5,424 nt of DNA. Origin: an uncultured Eubacteriales bacterium. GTDB taxonomy: Bacteria; Bacillota; Clostridia; Oscillospirales; CAG-272. Position numbers and translations under genes: made by a program. How positions within the stretch are numbered: position 1 is the stretch's first letter; every line of letters begins with the position of its first letter. Shown here piece after piece: positions 1 through 5,421 of the stretch. Where the stretch lies: positions 1-5,424 of the forward strand of contig URHI01000120.1 in assembly GCA_900547565.1 (NCBI GenBank). The letters are read 5' to 3'. The notes under the pieces are model-generated. The model was not told the DNA's origin, made no database searches, and was given only the letters and a program-made list of their open reading frames with translations.

Positions 1-32
1 CCGGGTAGGAACCGGCAAGGTTCCTCATCCGG
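1..32. repeat. Strong stem-loop at left edge
   Basis: AGGAACC (7-13) pairs with GGTTCCT (19-25) around a 5-base loop. The stem continues after a single bulged C at 26 through 1-6 with 27-32, including one G-T wobble, to give about 13 pairs. No T-run follows it, so it does not look like a simple terminator. It may be the end of a structured RNA, or one arm of an intergenic repeat whose rest lies outside the window. Confidence 0.5.
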
Positions 33-44
33 GCGCGTTCTTTG

Positions 45-79
45 AAACTTTCTGCAGCGGTGCAGAAAGTTTGTTCTTC
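45..79 (+). terminator. Candidate terminator or palindromic repeat
   Basis: A perfect 12-base-pair stem (45-56 with 61-72) closes on the tetraloop GCGG. Its right arm ends in TTT and runs on into GTTCTTC, so the T-tract is interrupted but pyrimidine-rich. It could terminate a rightward transcript entering from beyond position 1. The minus strand has no matching T-run after the stem. The neighbouring hairpin at 1-32 makes a dispersed palindromic repeat a fair alternative. Confidence 0.4.
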
Positions 80-173
80 ATCGTCCTGTAAGACGATATT
101 CCTGTATAAAATGAGTTCTCCACCGTCCTTGACAGACAATCCCCCTATATCCCCTACAGTCCAACAAACTATT

Positions 174-212
174 AAAAAAATCACTTTACCGCTATCTAAG
201 CAGTAAAGTGAT
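174..212 (-). terminator. Terminator of the leftward hydrolase operon
   Basis: ATCACTTTAC (180-189) pairs perfectly with GTAAAGTGAT (203-212). Inside, after one mismatch, GCT (191-193) pairs with AGC (199-201). Read on the minus strand, the stem follows the hydrolase stop codon at 222-224 by about ten bases and runs straight into seven T residues. On the plus strand only CTTTTC follows, so activity in that direction would be weaker. This is a good rho-independent terminator for the minus-strand operon. Confidence 0.85.
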
Positions 213-221
213 CTTTTCTGA

Positions 222-920
222 TCATACAGACAAACCGCCTCCGGCCGCCTCAACAAACGCACGGAACAGATTCCCGGCAGTCTCATCCTGCGTGTAAAAC
301 AGCTCCGGATGCCACTGCACCCCAACCAAAAAGCGTTCACCCGGCTGATAGATCGCCTCGCAAATACCGTCGTCTGCCTCAGCGGCGACACACAGTCCCG
401 GCGCCGGGCGACTGACCGCCTGATGATGAAAGCTGTTGACCATGAGCTCGCTCCGCCCTCCGGCAAGACGGCAAAACGGCGTGCCGACCGCCAGCCTCAC
501 ATGCTGAGGACGTACATCACGCGGCTCACTTTGGCTGTGCCCGTCAATATGCTGATACAGACTTCCACCCATCGCAACATTGATAAGCTGTATCCCGCGG
601 CAAATACCGAGCACCGGCTTACTTGTCGGCAGGACACGAGCGGCAAGTTCCAGCTCAAAGCTGTCCCGCTCCTCACTGATGCTCACCGAATCGAACATAA
701 CCTGCTCGCCGTAATATTTCGGGTCGACGTCAACACCGCCCGCAAACAGAAACCCGTCAAACTGCCGAGCGTATTCGTCCAGCTTGGCCGGATCGGAGGT
801 GTAGGACACAAACACCGGCAGTCCTCCGGCATCCCATACGGCTTCCAGATATGCAGGGCGCATACGTATCATACCGTCTGAATTGTACGACGGCGTAATT
901 GCGATGGCAGGACGGTTCAT
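222..920 (-). CDS. Gamma-glutamyl-gamma-aminobutyrate hydrolase family protein (class I glutamine amidotransferase-like, peptidase C26)
   Basis: This 232-residue protein is full length for the PuuD-like branch of class I glutamine amidotransferases, which hydrolyse gamma-glutamyl amide bonds. The N-terminal ITPSY stretch and FAGGVDVDP (residues 59-67, oxyanion region) fit the family. The nucleophile is Cys107 in GICRGIQ, and His204 and Glu206 in VQWHPE complete the triad. NSFHHQAV (162-169) is also typical. No signal peptide or membrane segment is seen, so it should act in the cytoplasm. The ATG at 918-920 is preceded by AAGGAG (928-933). It lies 23 bases after the S-component stop, so the two genes are probably co-transcribed. 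The substrate is unknown: gamma-glutamyl-GABA, folylpolyglutamate or another gamma-glutamyl compound are possible. Nothing suggests a synthetase partner. Family call is firm, substrate is not. Confidence 0.92.
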   Translation of the reverse strand: MNRPAIAITPSYNSDGMIRMRPAYLEAVWDAGGLPVFVSYTSDPAKLDEYARQFDGFLFAGGVDVDPKYYGEQVMFDSVSISEERDSFELELAARVLPTSKPVLGICRGIQLINVAMGGSLYQHIDGHSQSEPRDVRPQHVRLAVGTPFCRLAGGRSELMVNSFHHQAVSRPAPGLCVAAEADDGICEAIYQPGERFLVGVQWHPELFYTQDETAGNLFRAFVEAAGGGLSV

Positions 921-943
921 GTCAGATCTCCTTGTATATCAGG

Positions 944-1519
944 TTATTTTCGAACTTTTGCCAGCACGGTGTAGAGCAACGGAACAAGTATCACTGCAGC
1001 TACCAGCTCGATTATACCGTTAACACTTATGTACACACTGAGTATTGCCTCAAATATCGCCGCAACGGTTTCGGCAAAGCCGTCAAAAAAGTTAAACAGG
1101 TACAGCATAGAGAGAACCAGTACTGTATTTGTCAGCGTAGCGGCGGCAGTGGCAATAATTGCCGACACCGGAGCTATGATTTTTTTGCAGCACAGCGCAA
1201 ATACAGCGGCAGCCACAAGTCCGACAGCAATTCGCGGCATCACCGATACCAGCGGATTCTGAAACGGCACGTTGGCAACAGTCGGCTCAATAAACGCCTT
1301 TACCAAACAGGTCAGTCCCCAAACGCCACCGATCGCCGCGGCATATTTCCAACCGAGAAACAGCGAAGCAAGTATAACGGGGATGTGCAGCGTGGTAATT
1401 GACAGGCTCAGGGGGGAATACAAAATATATCCGGTATACGGAACAACAGTCATGACAATAATAATGGCAACGAACATGCCAGCAAGTGTCAGTCGGCGTA
1501 CTTTTTCATTTGATCTCAT
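944..1519 (-). CDS. ECF transporter S component (substrate-binding membrane subunit)
   Basis: The product is about 191 residues and strongly hydrophobic, with roughly six membrane segments: near residues 10-30, 43-55, 57-75, 92-112, 117-142 and 153-185. S components bind a vitamin or other micronutrient and work with a shared EcfA/EcfA'/EcfT energising module, which is not encoded in this window. The THIPVILASLFLGWKYA stretch (43 onward) and the Pro-Arg in the fourth segment resemble the broad ECF_trnsprt family. The G14-xxx-A18 small-residue spacing in helix 1 resembles the helix-contact motif known in S components. An upstream in-frame ATG (1553-1555) would add 12 residues but sits inside the -10 promoter element. 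The ATG at 1517-1519, with AAGGAGG 9 bases upstream, is chosen. Pantothenate or folate transport is possible but cannot be assigned. It is the first gene of an operon with the gamma-glutamyl hydrolase. Confidence 0.85.
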   Translation of the reverse strand: MRSNEKVRRLTLAGMFVAIIIVMTVVPYTGYILYSPLSLSITTLHIPVILASLFLGWKYAAAIGGVWGLTCLVKAFIEPTVANVPFQNPLVSVMPRIAVGLVAAAVFALCCKKIIAPVSAIIATAAATLTNTVLVLSMLYLFNFFDGFAETVAAIFEAILSVYISVNGIIELVAAVILVPLLYTVLAKVRK

Positions 1520-1528
1520 TTTAAACAG

Positions 1529-1535
1529 CCTCCTT
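1529..1535 (-). promoter_or_regulatory. Ribosome binding site fixing the S-component start
   Basis: On the minus strand this reads AAGGAGG, a near-perfect anti-16S match, 9 bases before the ATG at 1517-1519. The longer start at 1555 has no such site, so this site decides the start. Confidence 0.9.
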
Positions 1536-1553
1536 AAAATGGGTTTATACCTC

Positions 1554-1582
1554 ATTATATATTATGCCAAAATTTTTTTCAA
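1554..1582 (-). promoter_or_regulatory. Sigma-A promoter of the S-component/hydrolase operon
   Basis: Read leftward, TTGAAA (1577-1582) is separated by exactly 17 bases from TATAAT (1554-1559). The predicted transcription start is near 1547, leaving a short leader of about 28 bases, too short for a riboswitch. TGCCA (1565-1569) and TGGCA (1593-1597) flank the -35 box as a small inverted repeat; this could bind a regulator but is too short to claim. Confidence 0.85.
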
Positions 1583-1700
1583 TATTAATTTATGGCAAAC
1601 TTTCACAAAAAAACGCCTCATTTCCTATGCATAAATCACATAAGACGAGCCTTGACGGGAAAACTATAAGCAGGCGGAGAATAATACCGCCCGGCCTTGA

Positions 1701-1706
1701 GAGGAG
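1701..1706 (+). promoter_or_regulatory. Ribosome binding site fixing the DUF378 start
   Basis: GAGGAG lies 8 bases before the ATG at 1715-1717. The in-frame TTG at 1697 overlaps this site and cannot be its start. A second in-frame ATG at 1721 is spaced less well at 14 bases. Confidence 0.8.
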
Positions 1707-1714
1707 TTTTTCAC

Positions 1715-1930
1715 ATGCTTATGGACAGAATAGCGTTGGTTATTGCGATAATCGGCGCACTTAACTGGGGAAGCATCGGCCTGTTCAGCTTTGATATAGT
1801 GGCGTGGATCTTCGGAGGACAGGGAGCGCTGGTCAGCCGGATCATATACGTTGTTGTGGCCCTTGCGGGTCTTTGGCTGATATCCATGCTTTTCAGAACG
1901 CGGGAGCGGGTGGAGCCTATTGGGGAATGA
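1715..1930 (+). CDS. DUF378 family small membrane protein
   Basis: This is a 71-residue protein with two predicted membrane helices, about residues 5-24 and 42-60, and a charged tail RTRERVEPIGE. The ALNWGSIGLFSFDIVAWIFG region (15-34), followed by SRIIYVVVALAGLW, is the signature of DUF378, a family of small two-helix proteins without a known biochemical role. The length matches the family. It is transcribed divergently from the ECF operon and followed at once by a strong terminator, so it appears monocistronic. No strong promoter was found before it: TATAAG at 1665-1670 is a possible -10, but its -35 partner is poor. The family call is confident; the function is unknown. Confidence 0.85.
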   Translation: MLMDRIALVIAIIGALNWGSIGLFSFDIVAWIFGGQGALVSRIIYVVVALAGLWLISMLFRTRERVEPIGE

Positions 1931-1947
1931 CCCCGATTACGGTCCCG

Positions 1948-1981
1948 GCGCGGGGAGGCAACAGCTTCCCCGCGCTTTTTT
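1948..1981 (+). terminator. Rho-independent terminator after the DUF378 gene
   Basis: An 11-base-pair GC-rich stem (1948-1958 with 1965-1975, including one G-T pair) has the loop CAACAG and is followed by six T residues. It begins 18 bases after the DUF378 stop codon. No T-run lies on the other side, so it acts rightward only. It insulates the next operon. Confidence 0.93.
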
Positions 1982-1992
1982 ATTAAATATTA

Positions 1993-2021
1993 TTGATTTT
2001 TGCGCGGGTATGGTATATAAT
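1993..2021 (+). promoter_or_regulatory. Sigma-A promoter of the isomerase/PBP2 operon
   Basis: TTGATT (1993-1998), a 17-base spacer and a consensus TATAAT (2016-2021). The predicted transcription start is near 2028, about 142 bases before the isomerase start codon. The promoter lies directly after the DUF378 terminator. Confidence 0.85.
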
Positions 2022-2027
2022 TATTTT

Positions 2028-2169
2028 ATGATGGATGTTGCGGGAAAGACGACATGGCTGTAAAAACTATATACATATGCTCACACACCACGCGCCGTCC
2101 CGCCCGACTCCCGGCCGCGATAGCTCCGGCCGCGCAGCAGTCAACATTATTAACCACACGGAGGAACCC
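2028..2169 (+). promoter_or_regulatory. Long 5' leader of the isomerase/PBP2 operon
   Basis: The distance from the predicted start of transcription to the ATG at 2170 is about 142 bases. The leader has a direct repeat of CCGGCCGCG (2111-2119 and 2126-2134), and its CGGCCG cores (2112-2117 and 2127-2132) can pair around a 9-base loop. Two short open frames lie in it: 11 codons from an ATG at the predicted transcription start (2028-2063), and 43 codons from 2054 to the TAA at 2183-2185, which overlaps the isomerase start in another frame. No known riboswitch or T-box motif was recognised and no T-run follows the hairpin. Confidence 0.35.
2160..2165 (+). promoter_or_regulatory. Ribosome binding site of the isomerase gene
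   Basis: GGAGGA lies 4 bases before the ATG at 2170, a slightly short but usable spacing. The frame is open back to an ATG at 2035 with no ribosome site, and the 45 residues added by that start look unlike the family, so the start at 2170 is preferred. Confidence 0.75.
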
Positions 2170-3081
2170 ATGGAACTCGGAGTAATGACAAACGTCTACC
2201 GCTTCGAACGCGGTGGAAAAACCAGCAAAAGCTACATACAGCAGCTTAACAGTTGCGCACAAGCAGGCTTTCGCGTAGTCGATCTCAGTGCAACCAACTC
2301 TATACGCAACCGCAACGATGATCTCGCCACCGACGACTGGGAAGCTAAAATAGACGCTCTCGGAAACCACGCCGCAGGGCTGGGCATACGTTTTTCGCAA
2401 TCTCACGCCCCCTTCAATGGCAACATCATGCTCCGCGGCAAACAGCCCGACAGCGACTACGTGGCAATGTTCCGCGAAATGAGCCGCCGAACCGTCATAG
2501 CGGCATCCCGCCTCGGCGTCCGCTGGGTAGTGGTTCACCCGCTCACCGATACGGTCAATACCGAATATGACAACAGCATACAGCTGCAAACCAATCATGA
2601 GTTCTATTGCGAAATGGTAGAGCTGGCAGCAAAGCTCGGCACAGGGATAGCGTTTGAGAACATGTCCGAGCCGGGTGAGCACTGCGATCCCCGCCGACGC
2701 TACGGCTCGGCTACCGACGATCTGATAGCCATTCTCGACAGCTTTGCAGGTGCGCCCGTGGGCGTGTGCTGGGACTTCGGCCATGGCCGCATAACCTACA
2801 CCGATCAGCCCCGACAGCTTCGCCGCCTCGGAAGCCGCCTCAAAGCAACTCACGTACACGATAACCGCGGTGAGCGCGATTCTCACCTTATCCCCTTTGT
2901 TGGCGGAAATATCAAGTGGGAAACCATCATTCCGGTGCTGCGCGAAATTGGCTATGAGGGCGACTTCATACTCGAGACCCACAAGTTTATGGGAGATATT
3001 CCCGAGGCACTGCGTCCGGCGGCCGGCCGCCTGATGCACCAATTCGGCGACTACTGCCTTGATATGTATAACAACGCTTAA
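2170..3081 (+). CDS. Sugar phosphate isomerase/epimerase family protein (xylose isomerase-like TIM barrel)
   Basis: The 303-residue protein matches the usual length of the AP_endonuc_2/xylose isomerase-like TIM barrel family, metal-dependent enzymes that isomerise or epimerise sugars and related compounds. It opens with the barrel strand MELGVMTNVY. Likely metal and catalytic residues are Glu163 in AFENM, Asp202 and His205 in CWDFGH, His228, His230 and Asp231 in THVHDN, and Glu269 in FILETH, all in the order expected for the family; His79 and His123 lie at other strand ends. No signal peptide is visible, so it is probably cytoplasmic. It leads an operon with the PBP2 gene 32 bases downstream. 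The substrate cannot be predicted: the family includes tagatose epimerases, inosose enzymes and hydroxypyruvate isomerases. The linkage to a cell-wall enzyme does not reveal a shared pathway. Confidence 0.88.
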   Translation: MELGVMTNVYRFERGGKTSKSYIQQLNSCAQAGFRVVDLSATNSIRNRNDDLATDDWEAKIDALGNHAAGLGIRFSQSHAPFNGNIMLRGKQPDSDYVAMFREMSRRTVIAASRLGVRWVVVHPLTDTVNTEYDNSIQLQTNHEFYCEMVELAAKLGTGIAFENMSEPGEHCDPRRRYGSATDDLIAILDSFAGAPVGVCWDFGHGRITYTDQPRQLRRLGSRLKATHVHDNRGERDSHLIPFVGGNIKWETIIPVLREIGYEGDFILETHKFMGDIPEALRPAAGRLMHQFGDYCLDMYNNA

Positions 3082-3113
3082 ATTGTATCGGTCATAAGAA
3101 AGGTCGGAAAAAA

Positions 3114-5147
3114 ATGAACAGGCGAAAGGCAAATCTCAGGTTAACCGTTCTGGCGGCGTTTTTTTGCCTCGCCTGTTTTGTTTTTGCGGTGCGGTTGTTC
3201 GATCTTCAAATAGTACGTCGCGGGACCTACCGCCCGGCAATTTCGGACAAAACTCTCACACGCGAATCCCCCATTACGGCACAGCGGGGCGATATCTGCG
3301 ACCGCGAAGGCAACGTGCTGGTAACAAACACATACAGCTACGACCTCGTGGTGGACTATTATTCGCTGCCTTCCACCGTCAAGCAAGAAAACGCTGCCCT
3401 GCTTGAGCTGTACCGCATGTGCGTTGACAACGGCTGTACGCCCGTGCTGTGCGACAACTACCCGCTTACCGGCACGTATCCGGATATGACCTTCGCCCCC
3501 GGCAGTGAGGACGTCTGCTCGGAGATCATAGACCACTACAACCTTAAAAAAGGTTCGTCTGCCAAGGGGATCGCCAAATATCTGGCCGATCGCTATGACC
3601 TGCTGGACAAGGACGGCAATCTTATATACTCGCCCGAGGACACGCTGACAGTCATGCACCTGCGCTGGAGCATGCTGGCCGCCGGATTTTACGACTCGGG
3701 CGAGTATGTGCTGGCGCACGATATACCGCGCGAGGTGGTTATATCGGTCAGCGAGAGCAACACGGCGGGCGGCACGGTGCGCACCGTCGCCACAAGAAAG
3801 TATAATTACCCCGGCTATGCCTCGCATATTCTGGGGCAGGTCGGCCCGATTTACGCCGAGGACTGGGAAAAATACAAGGCTCTCGGCTACTCCATGGACG
3901 CCATAGTGGGCATATCGGGCTGCGAGAAGGTGTTCGAGGACTACCTGCGCGGGACGGACGGAGTTATGGTCACCGTTTACGACAAAAGCGGCATTATTAT
4001 TGACCAGTATGTCAAAACCGAGCCGGTCGCCGGCTCGGACGTCTGGCTGACTATCGACATCGACCTGCAGATGGCCGCCGAGGACAGCCTGCCCGAAAAT
4101 GTTGCCTACGCCGTCAGTCACGCAACCGGAGAACATACCGGAGAGGACGCATCGGCGGCCGCCTTTGTAATGGTCGAGGTGGACACAGGGCAGGTGCTGG
4201 CGATCGCCTCTTATCCGACCTATGACCTCACGACCTACAATCAGGATTACGAGACACTGTCTGCGGCCGAGGTCAGTCCCCTGCTCAACCGTGCAACCAA
4301 CGGGCTGTATGCCCCCGGATCTACCTTTAAACCCGGAGTGGCAGTTGCGGCGCTTGATGAAGGCGTCATTACCACATCCACCATAATCAATACCACCGGA
4401 AAATACACTTATTTCAATGATTATCAGCCGCGCTGCTGGTATTACATCAGCACCGGCCGCAGTCATGGTCCCATAAATGTTCACGAGGCACTGCGCGTGT
4501 CCTGCAACTGCTTTTTCTATGAGGTCGGCCGCCTGCTTGGCATAGACCGACTGAACGCCTACTGCAAAAGCTATGGGCTCGGCCAGCCGACCGGCTTTGA
4601 GCTTGGCGGAGAAACGGGTATTCTGGCCGGGCCGGAATACCGCAACGCAAACGGCCTTGAAGCATGGAAGGAAACCGACACCATCGTTGCCGCGATCGGG
4701 CAGTCGGAAAATCTGTTCTCACCGTTGCAGATAGCCATGTATTTCGCGGCACTCGGCAACGGCGGCACGCGGTATTCAGCGACAATTCTGTACGGAGTAA
4801 AGCAGTTTTACACAGATAACGACGTTGTGACCCCCAAATCTCCGGAGGTGCTCAGTACATTCCGGTTGTCCGGCACTGATCGTGAGGTGCTGCTTGACTC
4901 GCTGCGCGCGGTAGTATCAACATCGCCGTCGCTCACTACCTTCTTCAGCGGAACAGGAGTCAAGGTAGGCGGAAAAACGGGTACCGCACAGGTAGGCCCT
5001 ACCAAGAGCGAAAACGGACTTTTCGCCGCACTGGCGCCGATAGATGACCCCAAAGTGGCGGCAGTGTGCGTCATCGAACAGGGGCACGCGGGCACATATT
5101 CGGCGATTACCGTCGGCAAGGTTTTCAAAGAGTATTTCAATAAGTAA
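3114..5147 (+). CDS. Penicillin-binding protein 2-class peptidoglycan D,D-transpeptidase
   Basis: This 677-residue class B penicillin-binding protein cross-links peptidoglycan stem peptides outside the membrane. A single N-terminal anchor helix (about 10-30) leads into the dimerisation domain with QRGDICDREGN (57-67) and GISGCEKVFEDYLRGTDG (266-283). The transpeptidase domain has all three active-site motifs: S403-T-F-K406 in YAPGSTFKPG, S463-C-N465, and K621-T-G in GGKTGTAQ. IGQSENLFSPLQ (528-539) is also typical. There are no PASTA repeats, which argues against SpoVD/PBP2x and for a PBP2 (MrdA-like) elongation role, though an FtsI-type division role is not excluded. The ATG at 3114 follows GAAAGG (3098-3103) by 10 bases. 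It is co-directional with the isomerase and probably shares its promoter. The gene looks intact. No convincing terminator follows; TGATT/AATCA at 5154-5167 is weak. Confidence 0.93.
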   Translation: MNRRKANLRLTVLAAFFCLACFVFAVRLFDLQIVRRGTYRPAISDKTLTRESPITAQRGDICDREGNVLVTNTYSYDLVVDYYSLPSTVKQENAALLELYRMCVDNGCTPVLCDNYPLTGTYPDMTFAPGSEDVCSEIIDHYNLKKGSSAKGIAKYLADRYDLLDKDGNLIYSPEDTLTVMHLRWSMLAAGFYDSGEYVLAHDIPREVVISVSESNTAGGTVRTVATRKYNYPGYASHILGQVGPIYAEDWEKYKALGYSMDAIVGISGCEKVFEDYLRGTDGVMVTVYDKSGIIIDQYVKTEPVAGSDVWLTIDIDLQMAAEDSLPENVAYAVSHATGEHTGEDASAAAFVMVEVDTGQVLAIASYPTYDLTTYNQDYETLSAAEVSPLLNRATNGLYAPGSTFKPGVAVAALDEGVITTSTIINTTGKYTYFNDYQPRCWYYISTGRSHGPINVHEALRVSCNCFFYEVGRLLGIDRLNAYCKSYGLGQPTGFELGGETGILAGPEYRNANGLEAWKETDTIVAAIGQSENLFSPLQIAMYFAALGNGGTRYSATILYGVKQFYTDNDVVTPKSPEVLSTFRLSGTDREVLLDSLRAVVSTSPSLTTFFSGTGVKVGGKTGTAQVGPTKSENGLFAALAPIDDPKVAAVCVIEQGHAGTYSAITVGKVFKEYFNK

Positions 5148-5183
5148 CCGCCCTGATTTTCAAATCAATTTTCAAAAAATCAC

Positions 5184-5212
5184 TTGACAAAACACCCCTT
5201 GTGTGATATACT
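5184..5212 (+). promoter_or_regulatory. Consensus sigma-A promoter of the tRNA-Pro locus
   Basis: A perfect TTGACA (5184-5189), a 17-base spacer and TATACT (5207-5212). The predicted start is near 5219, about 32 bases before the tRNA. This strength is typical of stable-RNA genes, and the promoter looks undamaged although the tRNA is incomplete. Confidence 0.9.
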
Positions 5213-5250
5213 GATTAAGTATCTGCGAGATGCATGTGATGAGTATATTA

Positions 5251-5289
5251 CGAGGTGTGGCTCAGTTTGGTAGAGCGCTACGTTCGGGA
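5251..5289 (+). tRNA. 5' half of tRNA-Pro(CGG), truncated at the anticodon loop
   Basis: This reads as tRNA positions 1-38: acceptor strand CGAGGTG (5251-5257), TG, D stem GCTC/GAGC (5260-5263 with 5273-5276) around AGTTTGGTA, G26, anticodon stem CTACG (5278-5282) and the 7-base loop TTCGGGA (5283-5289). The loop gives anticodon CGG with the G37-A38 usual in proline tRNAs. The matching 3' stem CGTAG should follow; GCAAA is found instead. No variable loop, T arm or CACCTCG acceptor strand was found in the remaining 135 bases. As it stands the gene cannot make a working tRNA. The break lies exactly at the loop/stem border, a known class of integration site. Loss would be tolerable if a tRNA-Pro(TGG) also reads CCG codons. 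Confidence 0.8.
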
Positions 5290-5386
5290 GCAAATCACCA
5301 ATTACGAGCGTAAAAATTTCAAAAACGCCGAATCCCTTTGAAAACACTGCATAAATCGGCTGTAAACAATTGAATAAAATTCCCGA
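5290..5386. other. Non-coding sequence after the broken tRNA
   Basis: About 97 AT-rich bases with no gene recognised. ATTACGAG (5301-5308) repeats the eight bases at the front border of the tRNA (5247-5254). TTGAAA (5338-5343) with TGTAAA 17 bases later (5361-5366) is a weak promoter candidate. GCCGA and TCGGC form a loose inverted repeat around 5327-5360. No group I intron core was recognised. A minus-strand frame of 78 codons crosses this region and the tRNA, but it has a GTG start without a ribosome site and is judged spurious. Confidence 0.4.
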
Positions 5387-5421
5387 TGTAAGTGGTCTGA
5401 CCACATGTTTGACCACTTACA
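5387..5421. promoter_or_regulatory. Nested palindromes with a GntR/FadR-type operator core
   Basis: An 11-base-pair inverted repeat (5387-5397 with 5411-5421) encloses a 13-base loop. Its left arm also pairs with an adjacent GACCAC, making the palindrome GTGGTC-T-GACCAC (5392-5404). The centre, TGGTCTGACCA (5393-5403), fits the TGGTnnnACCA pattern known for FadR-subfamily GntR repressors. A further GACCAC half-site is at 5411-5416. This probably controls a gene just beyond the right edge; an integrase or excisionase site is an alternative. Confidence 0.5.

Larger units (their letters stand above)
1..221. other. Gene-poor left edge with paired hairpins
   Basis: No confident gene is seen here. 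The segment holds two strong inverted repeats (entered separately) and the terminator of the leftward operon. Frame 2 of the plus strand is open from the left edge to a TAA at 89-91, and a minus-strand frame is open from about position 139 off the left edge. Neither shows a recognisable domain, and both run through the same near-perfect palindrome at 45-72, which would be unusual inside real coding sequence. The double-hairpin arrangement fits better with a gene end or a dispersed intergenic repeat. Confidence 0.5.

Noticed and set aside
1..33. T-box antiterminator (GGGTAGGAACCGGC resembles GGGTGGNACCGCG)
   Set aside because: The key TGGN bulge is altered and the bases form a simple short-loop hairpin instead; no matching terminator with a T-run or downstream gene was seen.
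1652..1685. Promoter for the DUF378 gene from TTGACG (1652-1657)
   Set aside because: No acceptable -10 box lies 16-18 bases away; TATAAG at 1665-1670 is too close to it and has only a poor -35 partner of its own.
2026..3132. Minus-strand open frame of 368 codons
   Set aside because: It is a shadow of the isomerase gene, whose metal-binding motifs are intact on the plus strand.
3141..4484. Long minus-strand open frame of 447 codons
   Set aside because: It is a shadow of the PBP2 gene, which has complete active-site motifs on the plus strand; GC-rich third positions leave the opposite strand open.
5154..5172. Terminator after the PBP2 gene
   Set aside because: The stem TGATT/AATCA is only five AT-rich pairs with an interrupted T-run, so it is too weak to call.
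5180..5416. Minus-strand open frame of 78 codons over the tRNA region
   Set aside because: It has a GTG start with no ribosome site and lies opposite a strong promoter and a tRNA 5' half; no domain was recognised.
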